Assembly: GCA_963726405.1 (NCBI GenBank)
Contig: CAVSCF010000011.1
Location: 62,001-126,000 of the forward strand
Direction: 5' to 3'
Source: JAOUJD01 sp963726405
GTDB lineage: Bacteria; Pseudomonadota; Gammaproteobacteria; Burkholderiales; Burkholderiaceae_F
DNA: 64,000 nucleotides
The position numbers and the translations under genes were made by a program. Positions 45,618 through 54,515 of the stretch are shown here, one piece after another (position 1 is the stretch's first letter; every line of letters begins with the position of its first letter). Under the pieces are notes generated by a model, which saw only the letters and a program-made list of their open reading frames with translations, ran no database searches and had not been told where the DNA came from.

Positions 45618-45976
45618 CGCGCGGGGCGCCAGGGTCCGCCCCATTGGCTGGTGCCGTAGACCTGATCGATTGTCTTGGCTGGTCGATGGGGACAGATGCC
45701 CTGGTGGATCGAAGACAACAGCATCAGTTCGGCCAGCGCCGTCGGTTCGAAATTGAGCCGCGGATCAACGCCCGCCGTGATCTTGTCGAACCACTGGTTC
45801 AATTCGGGGTAGCCCCACAGCAGGGTCAGGGTCCGGATGGCCGCCGGATACCGCTGCTCGAGGACGGACAAGGGGCTGGCCGCCCCGCGCGGAACGTCGG
45901 GGACGGTCGGCTGGCCCTCGACGTCCGGATCAAGGGACAGGACAAAACTGCTGAAACGGGATGGCGGCGTTCTCAT
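45605..45976 (-). CDS. conserved hypothetical protein
   Basis: 123 residues, no signal peptide and no membrane segment. The central part (YPAAIRTLTLLWGYPELNQW and ALAELMLLSSIHQGICP) has balanced composition and looks conserved, unlike a chance frame; I believe similar proteins occur in other betaproteobacteria but cannot name a domain. It overlaps the convergent amidotransferase gene by 13 bases. Confidence 0.65.
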   Translation of the reverse strand: MRTPPSRFSSFVLSLDPDVEGQPTVPDVPRGAASPLSVLEQRYPAAIRTLTLLWGYPELNQWFDKITAGVDPRLNFEPTALAELMLLSSIHQGICPHRPAKTIDQVYGTSQWGGPWRPARYRG

Positions 45977-46109
45977 ACCGTAAATAAGGTACGGCTAATC
46001 CGTTAGGCTGACAAACGGCGGCCGACGGCCGGTCGTTCCACCCGCCCGATCGGGGTGCGAGCAACGCGCGCGTCGCGCGGAAGCGCCAGTGCAGTGCTGG
46101 AGCGCGCCG

Positions 46110-46595
46110 TCAGTCGCGGAAGTTCTCGAAGGTGAGCGGGACTTCGGTGACGTCCTTGCGAAGCAGCGCAATGGCTTCCTGCAGCACGTCCTTCTTGGCC
46201 CCGGTGATGCGTACGGCGTCGCCCTGGATGCTCGCCGACACCTTCAGCTTCGACTCCTTCACCATGCCGACGATCTTCTTCGCGAGCGTCGATTCGATGC
46301 CGTTGCGGACCTTGATCAACTGCTTGAGCTTGTCGCCGCCGATCTTCTCGGCCTTGCCGAAGTCGAGCAGCCGCGGATCGACGCCGCGCTTGGCCAGCTT
46401 GCCCAGCAGGACGTCGCGCACCTGGCCGAGCTTGAAGTCGTCGTCGGCATAAGCGGTCAACTCGAACTCCTTCAGTTCGAATCTCGCATCCGAGCCCTTG
46501 AAGTCGAAGCGGTTCGTGATTTCCTTGTTCGCCTGGTCGACCGCATTGCGCAGTTCGACCAGGTTCGGCTTGCAGACGACATCGAACGACGGCAT
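46110..46595 (-). CDS. yajQ: YajQ-family nucleotide-binding protein
   Basis: 161-residue cytosolic protein with two ferredoxin-like domains; family members bind RNA-type nucleotides, and in Xanthomonas a member binds cyclic di-GMP. Seen: MPSFDVVCKPNLVELRNAVD at the start, ITNRFDFKGSDARFEL (about 26-41) and VSASIQGDAVRITGAKKDVL. The ribosome site GGGAG precedes the chosen ATG. It is divergent from murB with 55 bases between. Confidence 0.93.
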   Translation of the reverse strand: MPSFDVVCKPNLVELRNAVDQANKEITNRFDFKGSDARFELKEFELTAYADDDFKLGQVRDVLLGKLAKRGVDPRLLDFGKAEKIGGDKLKQLIKVRNGIESTLAKKIVGMVKESKLKVSASIQGDAVRITGAKKDVLQEAIALLRKDVTEVPLTFENFRD

Positions 46596-46650
46596 GGACG
46601 CTCCCGGATGAAGAGGGAAAGTGTAGCGATCGGCCACCTACAATGGCCCC

Positions 46651-47670
46651 ATGTCGGTCGTCATCGAATCGGGTGTCTCGCTGCGCGCGCTCAACACCTT
46701 CGGCGTCGAGGCGCGCGCGGCTTTCTTCGCATCGGTGCACGCCGTGGACGACCTGCGCGTGGTCCTCGATGATCCGCGCGTGCGGGATGTGCCGCGCCTG
46801 GTGCTCGGCGGCGGCAGCAACGTGCTGTTCACGCGCGACTTCGAGGGCCTCGTGGTGAAGATGGACATCGCCGGACTCGAGCGCCTCGACGACGACGGCG
46901 GGCGCGCGCTGGTGCGTGTCGGCGCGGGCGAGTCGTGGCACGGCACGGTCGCGCGCCTGCTGGATGACGGCTTGCCCGGACTGGAAAACCTGGCGCTGAT
47001 ACCGGGTTCCGTCGGCGCTGCGCCCATCCAGAACATTGGCGCGTACGGGCTCGAACTCGCGGAGCGGTTGCAGTCGGTCGACGTGTTCGACGCGGCCACC
47101 GGCGAGGTCGAGACGCTGGACCTCGCCGGATGCCGGTTCGGCTACCGCGACAGCGTCTTCAAGCAGCGGCCGTCAGCGCAGGTGGTGGTCGGCGTGACAC
47201 TCGCACTGCCGACGCAATGGACTCCGGTGGTGGGCTATGCGGACGTCGCGAACGAACTGGCCGCGCGGGCCGTGACAGCGCCGTCGGCACGCGACGTATT
47301 CGACGCCGTGGTGGCGATCCGGCGCCGCAAGCTCCCGGACCCGGCACAGGTCGGCAATGCCGGCAGCTTCTTCAAGAATCCGGTGGTGTCGAGAGCACAG
47401 CGCCAGGAACTGATCGATCGCTGTCCGTCGCTGGTCAGCTACGACATCGGCGGCGGTCGCTACAAGCTCGCGGCGGGATGGCTGATCGACGCCTGCGGGC
47501 TGAAGGGCGCGGTGCGCGGCCGGGCCGGCGTGTACCCGCGGCAGGCGCTCGTTCTCGTCAACCTCGGGGGCGCGACCGGCGCCGAGATCCTCGCGCTGGC
47601 GCACGAAGTCCAGGATGCGGTGCGCGCGCGCTTCGGCGTCGAACTCGAGCCCGAGCCAACCATCCTCTGA
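46651..47670 (+). CDS. murB: UDP-N-acetylenolpyruvoylglucosamine reductase MurB
   Basis: FAD enzyme that makes UDP-N-acetylmuramic acid for peptidoglycan. The 339 residues are the long type I form as in E. coli. Seen: NTFGVEARAAFF at the start, the FAD-binding VLGGGSNVLFTRDF (about 50-63) and IPGSVGAAPIQNIGAYG (about 118-134), then catalytic Ser in GNAGSFFKNPV (about 239) and Glu near the end in LEPEPTIL. It converges with argG across 56 bases. Confidence 0.95.
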   Translation: MSVVIESGVSLRALNTFGVEARAAFFASVHAVDDLRVVLDDPRVRDVPRLVLGGGSNVLFTRDFEGLVVKMDIAGLERLDDDGGRALVRVGAGESWHGTVARLLDDGLPGLENLALIPGSVGAAPIQNIGAYGLELAERLQSVDVFDAATGEVETLDLAGCRFGYRDSVFKQRPSAQVVVGVTLALPTQWTPVVGYADVANELAARAVTAPSARDVFDAVVAIRRRKLPDPAQVGNAGSFFKNPVVSRAQRQELIDRCPSLVSYDIGGGRYKLAAGWLIDACGLKGAVRGRAGVYPRQALVLVNLGGATGAEILALAHEVQDAVRARFGVELEPEPTIL

Positions 47671-47726
47671 CGATACGGGCTGCGCGTCCTGGTGTCGTGC
47701 GGCCAGCGGAGAAGCGTTCCCTCCGG

Positions 47727-49067
47727 CTACTTGTCGTTGTTGTCTTCGGTGAGGCGCGGCATCGCCGAACCGCTTCCTGCCGAGAGCAGCCCGATCCGCG
47801 TGTAGGTCATCAGCTTGTCGCGGGTGTCGGTGATGTCGAGGTTGCGCATCGTGAGCTGGCCGATGCGGTCCGCGGGCGAGAAGACCGACTCGCCTTTCTC
47901 CATCGTCAGCCGCTCGGGTTTGTAGGTCAGGTTCGGCGAGGTCGTGTCGAGGATCGAGTAGTCGTTGCCGCGCCGCAGTTCGACCGTCACTTCGCCGGTG
48001 ATCGCGCGCGCCACCCAGCGCTGGGCGCTCTCGCGCAGCATGATGGCCTGCGGATCGAACCAGCGACCCTGGTAGAGCAGGCGGCCGAGGCGGCGGCCGT
48101 TGTCGCGGTACTGCTCGATCGTGTCCTCGTTGTGGATACCGGTGACGAGCCGCTCGTACGCGATGAACAGCAGCGCGAGCCCGGGCGCTTCGTAGATGCC
48201 GCGGCTCTTGGCCTCGATGATCCGGTTTTCGATCTGGTCGCTGACGCCCAGCCCGTGGCGCCCGCCGATCCGGTTCGCTTCGGCCATCAGTTCCACCGGA
48301 TCGCCGAACTCGATCCCGTTCAGTGCGACCGGCTGGCCTTCGTCGAAGCGCACGCGCACTTCCTCAGCCCGGACGGCAACATCGTCGCGCCACGACGCCA
48401 CGCCCATGATCGGTTGAACGATGCGCACGTTGCTGGACAACTGCTCGAGGTCCTTCGCCTCGTGCGTCGCGCCCAGCATGTTGGAGTCGGTCGAGTACGC
48501 CTTCTCCGCGGACATCTTGTAGGCGAAGCCCGCCTGTCGCATGAACTCCGACATCTCGGCGCGGCCGCCGAGTTCGTCGATGAACGCCTGGTCGAGCCAC
48601 GGCTTGTAGATCTTCAACCCCGGGTTGGCCAGCAGGCCGTAGCGGTAGAACCGCTCGATGTCGTTGCCCTTGAACGTGCTGCCGTCGCCCCAGATGTTGA
48701 CGTCGTCTTCCTTCATCGCGGCGACGAGCATCGTGCCGGTGACGGCGCGTCCGATCGGCGTGGTGTTGAAGTAAGTGACGCCCGCCGTCGAGATGTGGAA
48801 GGCGCCGCACTGAAGCGCCGAGATTCCTTCGGCCACCAGTTGCGCGCGGCAGTCGACCAGGCGGGCCTTCTCCGCCCCGTACTGCAGTGCCTTGCGGGGG
48901 ATGTCGTCGTAATCCGGTTCGTCGGGCTGGCCGAGGTTCGCGGTGTACGCGAACGGTATGGCGCCCTTCTTGCGCATCCACAGAAGTGCGGCACTCGTAT
49001 CGAGGCCGCCGGAGAAGGCGATGCCGACCTTCTGGCCGGAGGGGAGCTGCTGCAGGATCGTCGACAT
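47727..49067 (-). CDS. argG: argininosuccinate synthase ArgG
   Basis: Joins citrulline and aspartate with ATP in arginine synthesis. The 446 residues are of the longer E. coli/mammalian-unlike type II form. The ATP P-loop IAFSGGLDTSAALLWMR begins at about residue 15; TANLGQPDEPDYDDIP and INIWGDGSTFKGND-like NIWGDGSTFKGND (about 124) follow. The start MSTILQQL is taken over upstream ATGs because it matches the family. argF lies 132 bases upstream on the same strand, so argD-argF-argG form one block. Confidence 0.95.
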   Translation of the reverse strand: MSTILQQLPSGQKVGIAFSGGLDTSAALLWMRKKGAIPFAYTANLGQPDEPDYDDIPRKALQYGAEKARLVDCRAQLVAEGISALQCGAFHISTAGVTYFNTTPIGRAVTGTMLVAAMKEDDVNIWGDGSTFKGNDIERFYRYGLLANPGLKIYKPWLDQAFIDELGGRAEMSEFMRQAGFAYKMSAEKAYSTDSNMLGATHEAKDLEQLSSNVRIVQPIMGVASWRDDVAVRAEEVRVRFDEGQPVALNGIEFGDPVELMAEANRIGGRHGLGVSDQIENRIIEAKSRGIYEAPGLALLFIAYERLVTGIHNEDTIEQYRDNGRRLGRLLYQGRWFDPQAIMLRESAQRWVARAITGEVTVELRRGNDYSILDTTSPNLTYKPERLTMEKGESVFSPADRIGQLTMRNLDITDTRDKLMTYTRIGLLSAGSGSAMPRLTEDNNDK

Positions 49068-49199
49068 TTCAGGGGCACGCGCCCGGGGAGCGGGCATTCG
49101 AGAGGGCGAGGCGGCGCGGCGACCGCAACGGGAGCGAATTATCCCCGATCGTGTGGCCGGCCGCGGCGCAGGCGACGGCACGCACCCGGGGCGGGGTCG

Positions 49200-50120
49200 T
49201 CAATGCACGTTGCGGCCCAGCAGCAGGTACTCCATCAGCGCCTTCTGCGCATGCAGGCGATTCTCGGCTTCGTCCCACACCACCGACTGCGGGCCGTCCA
49301 GCACCTCCGCGGTCACTTCTTCGCCGCGGTGCGCGGGCAGGCAGTGCATGAAGATCGCGTCCTTCGCGGCGACACGCATCATGTCGGCGTCGACCTGCCA
49401 GTCGGCGAATGCGGCCGCACGGGCGTCGTTTTCGGCCTCGAAGCCCATGCTCGTCCAGACGTCGGTCGTCACGAGGTGCGCCCCGCGCGCCGCGTCCATC
49501 GGATCGTCGAACACCGTGAAGTGCGGGCCCGGCGGAGCCAGCGTCGTGTCGAGCCGATAACCCGGCGGGGTCGACACGTTCAAGTGGAATCCAAGGACGC
49601 GCGCCGCCTGCAGCCAGGTGTAGGCCATGTTGTTGGCGTCGCCGATCCAGGCGACTGTGCGGCCGGCGATCGGACCGCGGTGCTCGAAGAACGTGAAGAT
49701 GTCGGCGAGGATCTGGCACGGGTGGTACTCGTTCGTCAGACCGTTGATCACCGGCACACGCGAGTACTCGGCGAAGCGCTCGATCTTGGTCTGCCCGTAG
49801 GTGCGGATCATCACGACGTCGACCATGCGCGAGATCACCCGCGCCGTGTCCTCGATGGGCTCCGAGCGGCCGAGCTGGGAGTCGCCCGTCGTGATGTGGA
49901 TGACCGAGCCGCCCATCTGGTACATGCCGGCCTCGAACGACACCCGGGTTCGGGTCGAAGCCTTCTCGAACACCATCGCCAGGGTGCGGTCCGCGAGCGG
50001 CTGGTAGAACTCGTAGCGCTTGAACCGGTCCTTGATCACGCGCGAACGTTCGAACACCCACTCGAGTTCTTCGCGCGAAAAATCCCCGAACTGCAGGAAG
50101 TGGCGTATCGCAGCCCCCAT
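49200..50120 (-). CDS. argF: ornithine carbamoyltransferase ArgF
   Basis: Makes citrulline from ornithine and carbamoyl phosphate. The 306 residues carry the carbamoyl-phosphate loop FEKASTRTRVSFEAGM (about 51-66), YHPCQILAD (about 132) and the ornithine-binding FMHCLPAHRGEEV (about 267). The anabolic form is likely because it sits between argD and argG. It begins 10 bases after argD ends. Confidence 0.96.
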   Translation of the reverse strand: MGAAIRHFLQFGDFSREELEWVFERSRVIKDRFKRYEFYQPLADRTLAMVFEKASTRTRVSFEAGMYQMGGSVIHITTGDSQLGRSEPIEDTARVISRMVDVVMIRTYGQTKIERFAEYSRVPVINGLTNEYHPCQILADIFTFFEHRGPIAGRTVAWIGDANNMAYTWLQAARVLGFHLNVSTPPGYRLDTTLAPPGPHFTVFDDPMDAARGAHLVTTDVWTSMGFEAENDARAAAFADWQVDADMMRVAAKDAIFMHCLPAHRGEEVTAEVLDGPQSVVWDEAENRLHAQKALMEYLLLGRNVH

Positions 50121-50130
50121 GGCCGTTCTC

Positions 50131-51321
50131 CTACGCGGCGGCTTTGGCCGGCGTCGCGAGGAAGCGCGCCACCAGAGGCGCGAGACGCTCGACGATGAGA
50201 TCGGCGTCCGCCCGGGTGATGACCAGCGGCGGGAGCAGGCGGATGACGTTCTCGTGCGTCACGTTGATCAGCAGTCCGTCATCGAGCGCGGCTCTCACCA
50301 GTTCGCCGCACGGCCGGTCGAGTTCCACGCCGATCATCAGCCCGCGTCCGCGGATCTCGCGCACGCCGGCGAGGTGGCCGACCTGCGCCATCAAGCCGGC
50401 GCGGATGCGCTCGCCTTGTTCGACGGCATTGGCCATCAGCCCTTCGGCTTCGATGATCTTCAGCGTTTCGAGTCCGGCGCGCATCGCAAGCGGGCCGCCG
50501 CCGAACGTGGTGCCATGGTTGCCCGGTCCGAAGACGCCCGCGGCCCGGCCGGCTGCGAGGCATGCGCCGATCGGCACTCCGGAACCCAGGCCTTTCGCAA
50601 GCGTCATCACGTCGGGCCGGATGTCGGCCCATTGGTGTGCGAACCATTTGCCGGTCCGGCCGATACCGCTCTGGACCTCATCGATCATCAGCAGCCATCC
50701 ACGCTCGTCGGCGAGGCGCCGCAGGCTGCGGACGAACTCGAGGTCCGCCACCTGGATGCCGCCTTCGCCCTGCAGCACTTCCACCCATACGGCGCGGACG
50801 CGGGGGTCGGCATCGGCCGCTTTCCGCACGGCCGCCAGATCGTTGTACGGAACCTGGATGAAACCGGTGGGCAGCGGCGAGAAGCCCTTGCGCGCCTTCT
50901 CGCTCCCGGTGGCGGCAAGTGTGGCGAGGGTGCGGCCGTGCCACGCGTTTTCCATCACGATGGTCTGCGCTTCCGGTTCGCCGTGCTTGTGGCCGTACAT
51001 GCGAACCAGTTTCAGCGCGCCCTCGTTCGCCTCGGAACCCGAGTTGCCGAAGAACACTTCCTGCATGCCGGACAGTTCGCACAGGCGATCTGCGAGTTGC
51101 TCCTGCTCGGTGACCCGGTAGATGTTGGAGGTGTGAATCAGTCGGCCGACCTGCTCCTGGAGCGCGGCCACCAGCTTGGGGTGCGCGTGGCCGAGGCCGT
51201 TCACGGCAATGCCGGCCAGCGCGTCGAGGTACTCCCGGCCCTGCGTGTCGACCAGGCGCGCGCCCTTGCCATGGGTGAAAGCCACGGGAAGCCGGTTGTA
51301 GGTGTTCATCAAGTGCGTCAT
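50131..51321 (-). CDS. argD: acetylornithine aminotransferase ArgD
   Basis: PLP-dependent transaminase of arginine synthesis that can also act in lysine synthesis. The 396 residues show the PLP phosphate loop FFGNSGSEANEGALKL (about 93-108), MIDEVQSGIGRTGKWFAH (about 218) and the Schiff-base lysine in TLAKGLGSGVPIGA (about 248). It is the first gene of the arginine block; a TATAAT box lies 76 bases upstream. Confidence 0.94.
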   Translation of the reverse strand: MTHLMNTYNRLPVAFTHGKGARLVDTQGREYLDALAGIAVNGLGHAHPKLVAALQEQVGRLIHTSNIYRVTEQEQLADRLCELSGMQEVFFGNSGSEANEGALKLVRMYGHKHGEPEAQTIVMENAWHGRTLATLAATGSEKARKGFSPLPTGFIQVPYNDLAAVRKAADADPRVRAVWVEVLQGEGGIQVADLEFVRSLRRLADERGWLLMIDEVQSGIGRTGKWFAHQWADIRPDVMTLAKGLGSGVPIGACLAAGRAAGVFGPGNHGTTFGGGPLAMRAGLETLKIIEAEGLMANAVEQGERIRAGLMAQVGHLAGVREIRGRGLMIGVELDRPCGELVRAALDDGLLINVTHENVIRLLPPLVITRADADLIVERLAPLVARFLATPAKAAA

Positions 51322-51396
51322 GGTGTTCTCGCCAAAGAAAAAACGCGGTGCCGTCGCATGTGTCGCATGGGACAGGCCGGCAGCCGCGTTCGAACG

Positions 51397-51402
51397 ATTA
51401 TA
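51397..51402 (-). promoter_or_regulatory. -10 box upstream of argD
   Basis: A perfect TATAAT on the minus strand 76 bases before the argD start, in the context CCTATAATCG that also precedes leuS. No convincing -35 box is present at normal spacing. No arginine-repressor box was identified. Confidence 0.4.
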
Positions 51403-51453
51403 GGGAAACGGGCTGTCGCGACCGTGTGCGACGCGCCCGGGTGCCAGCCGAGA

Positions 51454-51666
51454 TCAGGGCGATCGTCGTCGGGACGGACGGGCGGTGGCGAGCGCAACGA
51501 GGGAGCGCTCTTTCTCGGCGGAGATGACGCGATTCGAGGGGACGTGACCCGGGTGGACGACGCCGAGCAGTTCGAACCTGTTCTGCAATCGCAGGTGAGG
51601 GGCCAGGTATTCCACGAGGTTGCGGCAACGAGAACCAGAATACGCGGAGCATACGACACGGTTCAT
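51454..51666 (-). CDS. possible small hypothetical protein
   Basis: 70 residues starting MNRVVCSAYSGSRCRN. Residues 1-50 have mixed composition, with LVEYLAPHLRLQNRFELLGV, while the end is Arg/Pro-rich like a chance frame. It would lie upstream of argD on the same strand. Nothing is recognised; it may be noncoding. Confidence 0.3.
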   Translation of the reverse strand: MNRVVCSAYSGSRCRNLVEYLAPHLRLQNRFELLGVVHPGHVPSNRVISAEKERSLVALATARPSRRRSP

Positions 51667-51890
51667 GACGTCGTGGCCGTGCGGAAGGCCCGGCGCGGAT
51701 CGGATGCCGGGTCACGAGTCCTCGATGAGTCGCGCGTGAGCGCCGCAAAGCGAGCGGCGGTCCTTTGAACGTAATCGGCACCGTTTGATTGCGGCGTGGA
51801 TAAAATGCCGGTTTCCCGCGCATCCGAAGGTTGCTGGCACGGTGCACATGGCGTGCACGGCCGGTGGCAGTTCCGCGCACGGAGCCCGGC

Positions 51891-52256
51891 GTGTCCAACG
51901 TCCCGCCGTCCAGCAACAACCTCCGCCAGTTCTTCGTCCACGGCATCACGTCCGAGGGTCGACCCTTTCGACCCAGCGACTGGGCCGAGCGCCTCGCCGG
52001 CGTTCTGTCGTGCTACCGGCCGGGCGGCATGATCTCCGGCCGCGACGCCTTCATCGGCTATTCACCCTTTGTGCGCCCGATGGTGATCGATGGGGTCAAG
52101 TGCGTGCTGCTCGACGAGCGCCTGCGCGAAGTCGAGCGCATGGCGTTCGACTTCGTGCTCAATTTTGCGAAGGACAACGGGCTCACGGTGTACGAGAGCC
52201 GGGTGCTCGCCGACGGTTCGCCGACGCCCGACCTGACCCGGCCTCGCGGGGAATGA
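51891..52256 (+). CDS. DUF3579 family protein
   Basis: 121-residue cytosolic protein of unknown function, conserved in betaproteobacteria. Recognisable parts are FFVHGITSEGRPFRPSDWAE, GRDAFIGYSPFVRPMVIDGV and VLNFAKDNGLTVYES. The GTG start at 51891 is supported by GGAG at 51881-51884 six bases upstream; the frame is open 20 codons further up but those codons have no such site. It lies beside rpsT, converging on it across a shared terminator. Confidence 0.85.
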   Translation: MSNVPPSSNNLRQFFVHGITSEGRPFRPSDWAERLAGVLSCYRPGGMISGRDAFIGYSPFVRPMVIDGVKCVLLDERLREVERMAFDFVLNFAKDNGLTVYESRVLADGSPTPDLTRPRGE

Positions 52257-52310
52257 CGGCGGGCCCGGGCCCCGTTGGGCTCGGCCGGTGCATGGGGGCC
52301 AGAAAAGCAA

Positions 52311-52333
52311 AACGCGGGGGTGCGCCCCGCGTT
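52311..52333 (-). terminator. terminator after rpsT
   Basis: Nine-base perfect stem AACGCGGGG/CCCCGCGTT with a 5-base loop, followed on the minus strand by TTGCTTTTCT, a good T-run. It also lies in the path of the convergent DUF3579 gene. Confidence 0.8.
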
Positions 52334-52378
52334 GCTCGTCACTGCACGACTGCCGCATGGCGGCAGTTCAAAAGTGCT

Positions 52379-52642
52379 TCAGGCCATCGACTTGATGGCG
52401 GCGGACAGGCGGCTCTTGTTGCGGGCCGCGGTGTTCTTGTGGACGACGCCCTTGTCGGCAATCGAGTCGATCACGCTGGTCGCTTTACGCAGCGTATCGG
52501 CCGCGGCGTTCTTGTCGCCGGCCTCGATGGCCTTGCGAACCGACTTGATCGCAGTGCGCAGGCGCGAGCGCTGGGCGCCGTTGTGGGCGTTGCTCTCGAC
52601 GGATTGGCGGGCCCGCTTGCGGGCTTGTTTGCTGTTGGCCAT
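52379..52642 (-). CDS. rpsT: 30S ribosomal protein S20
   Basis: Small-subunit protein that binds 16S rRNA early in assembly. The 87 residues are rich in Lys/Arg/Ala and match S20 throughout: MANSKQARKRARQSVE at the start, RTAIKSVRKAIEAGD in the middle and GVVHKNTAARNKSRLSAAIK at the end. It is a single gene with its own promoter (52781-52809) and terminator. E. coli S20 represses its own translation; the leader here is about 130 bases, long enough for similar control, but that is inference. Confidence 0.96.
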   Translation of the reverse strand: MANSKQARKRARQSVESNAHNGAQRSRLRTAIKSVRKAIEAGDKNAAADTLRKATSVIDSIADKGVVHKNTAARNKSRLSAAIKSMA

Positions 52643-52780
52643 GGCTTCTCGATCGTCCTTGGTGGCGATCGTCCTAAATGGGGTGATCGGTATTCCGCAG
52701 GCCCGAAGCTGCCGAACGTCTCCAAAAACTTGCCGGAAACGCTGCCGCAAACTCGATTGGCCGGGGCGGAAAAGCCCTAA

Positions 52781-52809
52781 ACTATATCAAATCAAGCCCT
52801 TATCCACAA
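52781..52809 (-). promoter_or_regulatory. sigma-70-type promoter for rpsT
   Basis: On the minus strand TTGTGG (52804-52809) and TATAGT (52781-52786) are separated by exactly 17 bases, ahead of a roughly 130-base leader to the rpsT start. The region is locally AT-rich (52778-52800), unlike its surroundings. Confidence 0.6.
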
Positions 52810-52869
52810 TGCCCGGGTCGTCGTCACTTTGTCGCCTGCGGTTGGCGCCCTGATCCCCCCGTCCAGACC

Positions 52870-54420
52870 CTGTTCCGCGCACTCGCCACCGTCAGCGGCC
52901 TGACCCTGCTGTCCCGGATCACCGGGCTCGTGCGGGACATGCTGATCTCGCGCCTGTTCGGTGCGAGCGCCGAGACCGACGCTTTCAACGTCGCCTTCCG
53001 GTTGCCCAATCTGCTGCGGCGCATGTTCGCGGAAGGCGCATTCCAGCAGGCCTTTGTCCCGATGCTGGCCGACGTCCGCGCCCGCAGGGACGATGAGCAG
53101 ACCGGAGTCTTCGTCGGGCACGTCGCATCCGCGCTGTTCTGGGTTCTGCTGGTGGTCTCGATTCTCGGGGTGGTCGCGGCCCCGGTCCTGGTCTGGCTGG
53201 TCGCCTCCGGGCTGTCACGCAACCCCGGTGCGTTCGAGCTTGCCACCCTGATGACCCGCTGGATGTTTCCTTACATCCTGTTCATGTCGCTGGTCGCGCT
53301 CGCCGCCGGGGTGCTCAATACGTACCGCCGCTTTGCCGTGCCGGCCTTCACACCCGTTCTGCTGAACGTGTCGTTCATCGTGTGCGCGCTGTGGCTCGCT
53401 CCGCGGCTCGATCACCCCATCGTCGCGCTTGCGTTTGCGGTCGTGATCGGAGGCGTGCTGCAGCTTGCACTCCAGGGGGCGGCACTGATGCGGACCGGGA
53501 TCCGGCTGCGATTGTCCGGTCCGCGGCAGTCCTTCCGCGATCCGCTCGTCCGCCAGATGGCGCGGCTGATGGTGCCGGCCGTGTTCGCGGTCTCGGTCGC
53601 GCAGATCAGCATCGTCATCAACACCAACATCGCTTCGCATCTGGCAGCGGGCAGCGTGACCTGGCTCGCCTTCGCGGACCGGCTGATGGAGTTTCCGACG
53701 GCGCTGCTGGGCATCGCATTGGGTACCGTCCTGCTGCCGTACCTGTCGGCGGCCTTTGCCGAGAAGCGCCACGAGGACTACTCGAAGCTGCTCGATTGGG
53801 GACTGCGCCTGACCTTCCTGCTCGCGCTGCCCGCCGCGGTCGGCCTCGGTTTTCTCGCCGAGGGGATCGTCTCGGTGCTGTTCCAGGGCCGCGAGTTCAC
53901 GGCCTTCGATGTGCGGCAGACATCGGTGGCCGTCGTCGGCTATGCGGTCGGGTTGATCGGCCTCATCGGAGTGAAGATCCTTGCCCCGGGCTTCTATGCG
54001 CAGAAGGACATCCGCACGCCGGTGAAGATCGCCATCGTGGTGCTCATCGCGACGCAACTTGCCAACGTCGCGTTGGTGCCCTGGCTGTCACACGCCGGGC
54101 TGGCGCTTTCCGTGAGTCTCGGAGCATGTGCGAACGCCGTGGCGCTCCTGATCGGTCTGAAGCGGCGCGGCGTGTACCGTCCGGAAGGGCAGTGGGTCGG
54201 CTTCGTGCTGCGCGTGCTCGTTGCGCTGGCTGTGCTGGCCATCGTGCTGTGGCTGGCTCAGCGGCCGCTCGACTGGAGCGCGCTCCATGCCACGCCGTGG
54301 CGGCGCGCCGGTTGGCTGGCGCTCGTCATTGGCGGCGGCGGCGCGGCGTATTTCGCCGCGCTGGCGCTGCTCGGCTTTCGGCCACGGGACTTTCGTCACC
54401 AGGCGCCGTCGCGTTCCTAG
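52870..54420 (+). CDS. murJ: lipid II flippase MurJ, start codon unclear
   Basis: Inner-membrane flippase that exports lipid II for peptidoglycan synthesis. From the first ATG (52930) 496 residues are read, with some fourteen hydrophobic segments, RLFGASAETDAFNVAFRLPN, RRMFAEGAFQQAFVPM and conserved RFAVPAFTPVLLN. However, the family N-terminus is clearly encoded upstream in the same frame (LFRALATVSGLTLLSRITGL, 52870-52929) and no ATG, GTG or TTG is in place to start it. I use the CTG at 52870 provisionally. Either a CTG start, a sequence error, or a small frameshift in the run of six C at 52855-52860 is possible. Confidence 0.88.
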   Translation: MFRALATVSGLTLLSRITGLVRDMLISRLFGASAETDAFNVAFRLPNLLRRMFAEGAFQQAFVPMLADVRARRDDEQTGVFVGHVASALFWVLLVVSILGVVAAPVLVWLVASGLSRNPGAFELATLMTRWMFPYILFMSLVALAAGVLNTYRRFAVPAFTPVLLNVSFIVCALWLAPRLDHPIVALAFAVVIGGVLQLALQGAALMRTGIRLRLSGPRQSFRDPLVRQMARLMVPAVFAVSVAQISIVINTNIASHLAAGSVTWLAFADRLMEFPTALLGIALGTVLLPYLSAAFAEKRHEDYSKLLDWGLRLTFLLALPAAVGLGFLAEGIVSVLFQGREFTAFDVRQTSVAVVGYAVGLIGLIGVKILAPGFYAQKDIRTPVKIAIVVLIATQLANVALVPWLSHAGLALSVSLGACANAVALLIGLKRRGVYRPEGQWVGFVLRVLVALAVLAIVLWLAQRPLDWSALHATPWRRAGWLALVIGGGGAAYFAALALLGFRPRDFRHQAPSRS

Positions 54421-54475
54421 CTGCCGGGCGGTCAATCACCAAGAGCGGCCGGCAGGCGGCAACGCGGGAAAAGAA

Positions 54476-54495
54476 ACGCCGCCCTGGGGCGGCGT
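54476..54495 (-). terminator. terminator after peroxiredoxin gene
   Basis: Eight-base perfect stem ACGCCGCC/GGCGGCGT with a CTGG tetraloop, followed on the minus strand by TTTCTTTTCC. It lies 20 bases beyond the peroxiredoxin stop and also after murJ on the other strand. Confidence 0.8.
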
Positions 54496-54515
54496 CTGGC
54501 TTGCTGCAGAAAGGG

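Larger units (their letters stand above)
51322..51890. other. 569-base gap with no firm gene
   Basis: Between argD and the divergent DUF3579 gene. It holds the argD leader and -10 box on the left. A 70-codon minus frame at 51454-51666 starting MNRVVCSAYSGSRCRNLVEY has a fairly protein-like first 50 residues but no clear ribosome site or recognised domain; the frame on the other strand through 51540-51760 also looks balanced. I do not call either as a gene with confidence. Confidence 0.5.

Noticed and set aside
47130..50198. 1022-codon plus-strand frame through murB, argG and argF
   Set aside because: It crosses three well-supported genes; the apparent product has no domain and is a shadow.
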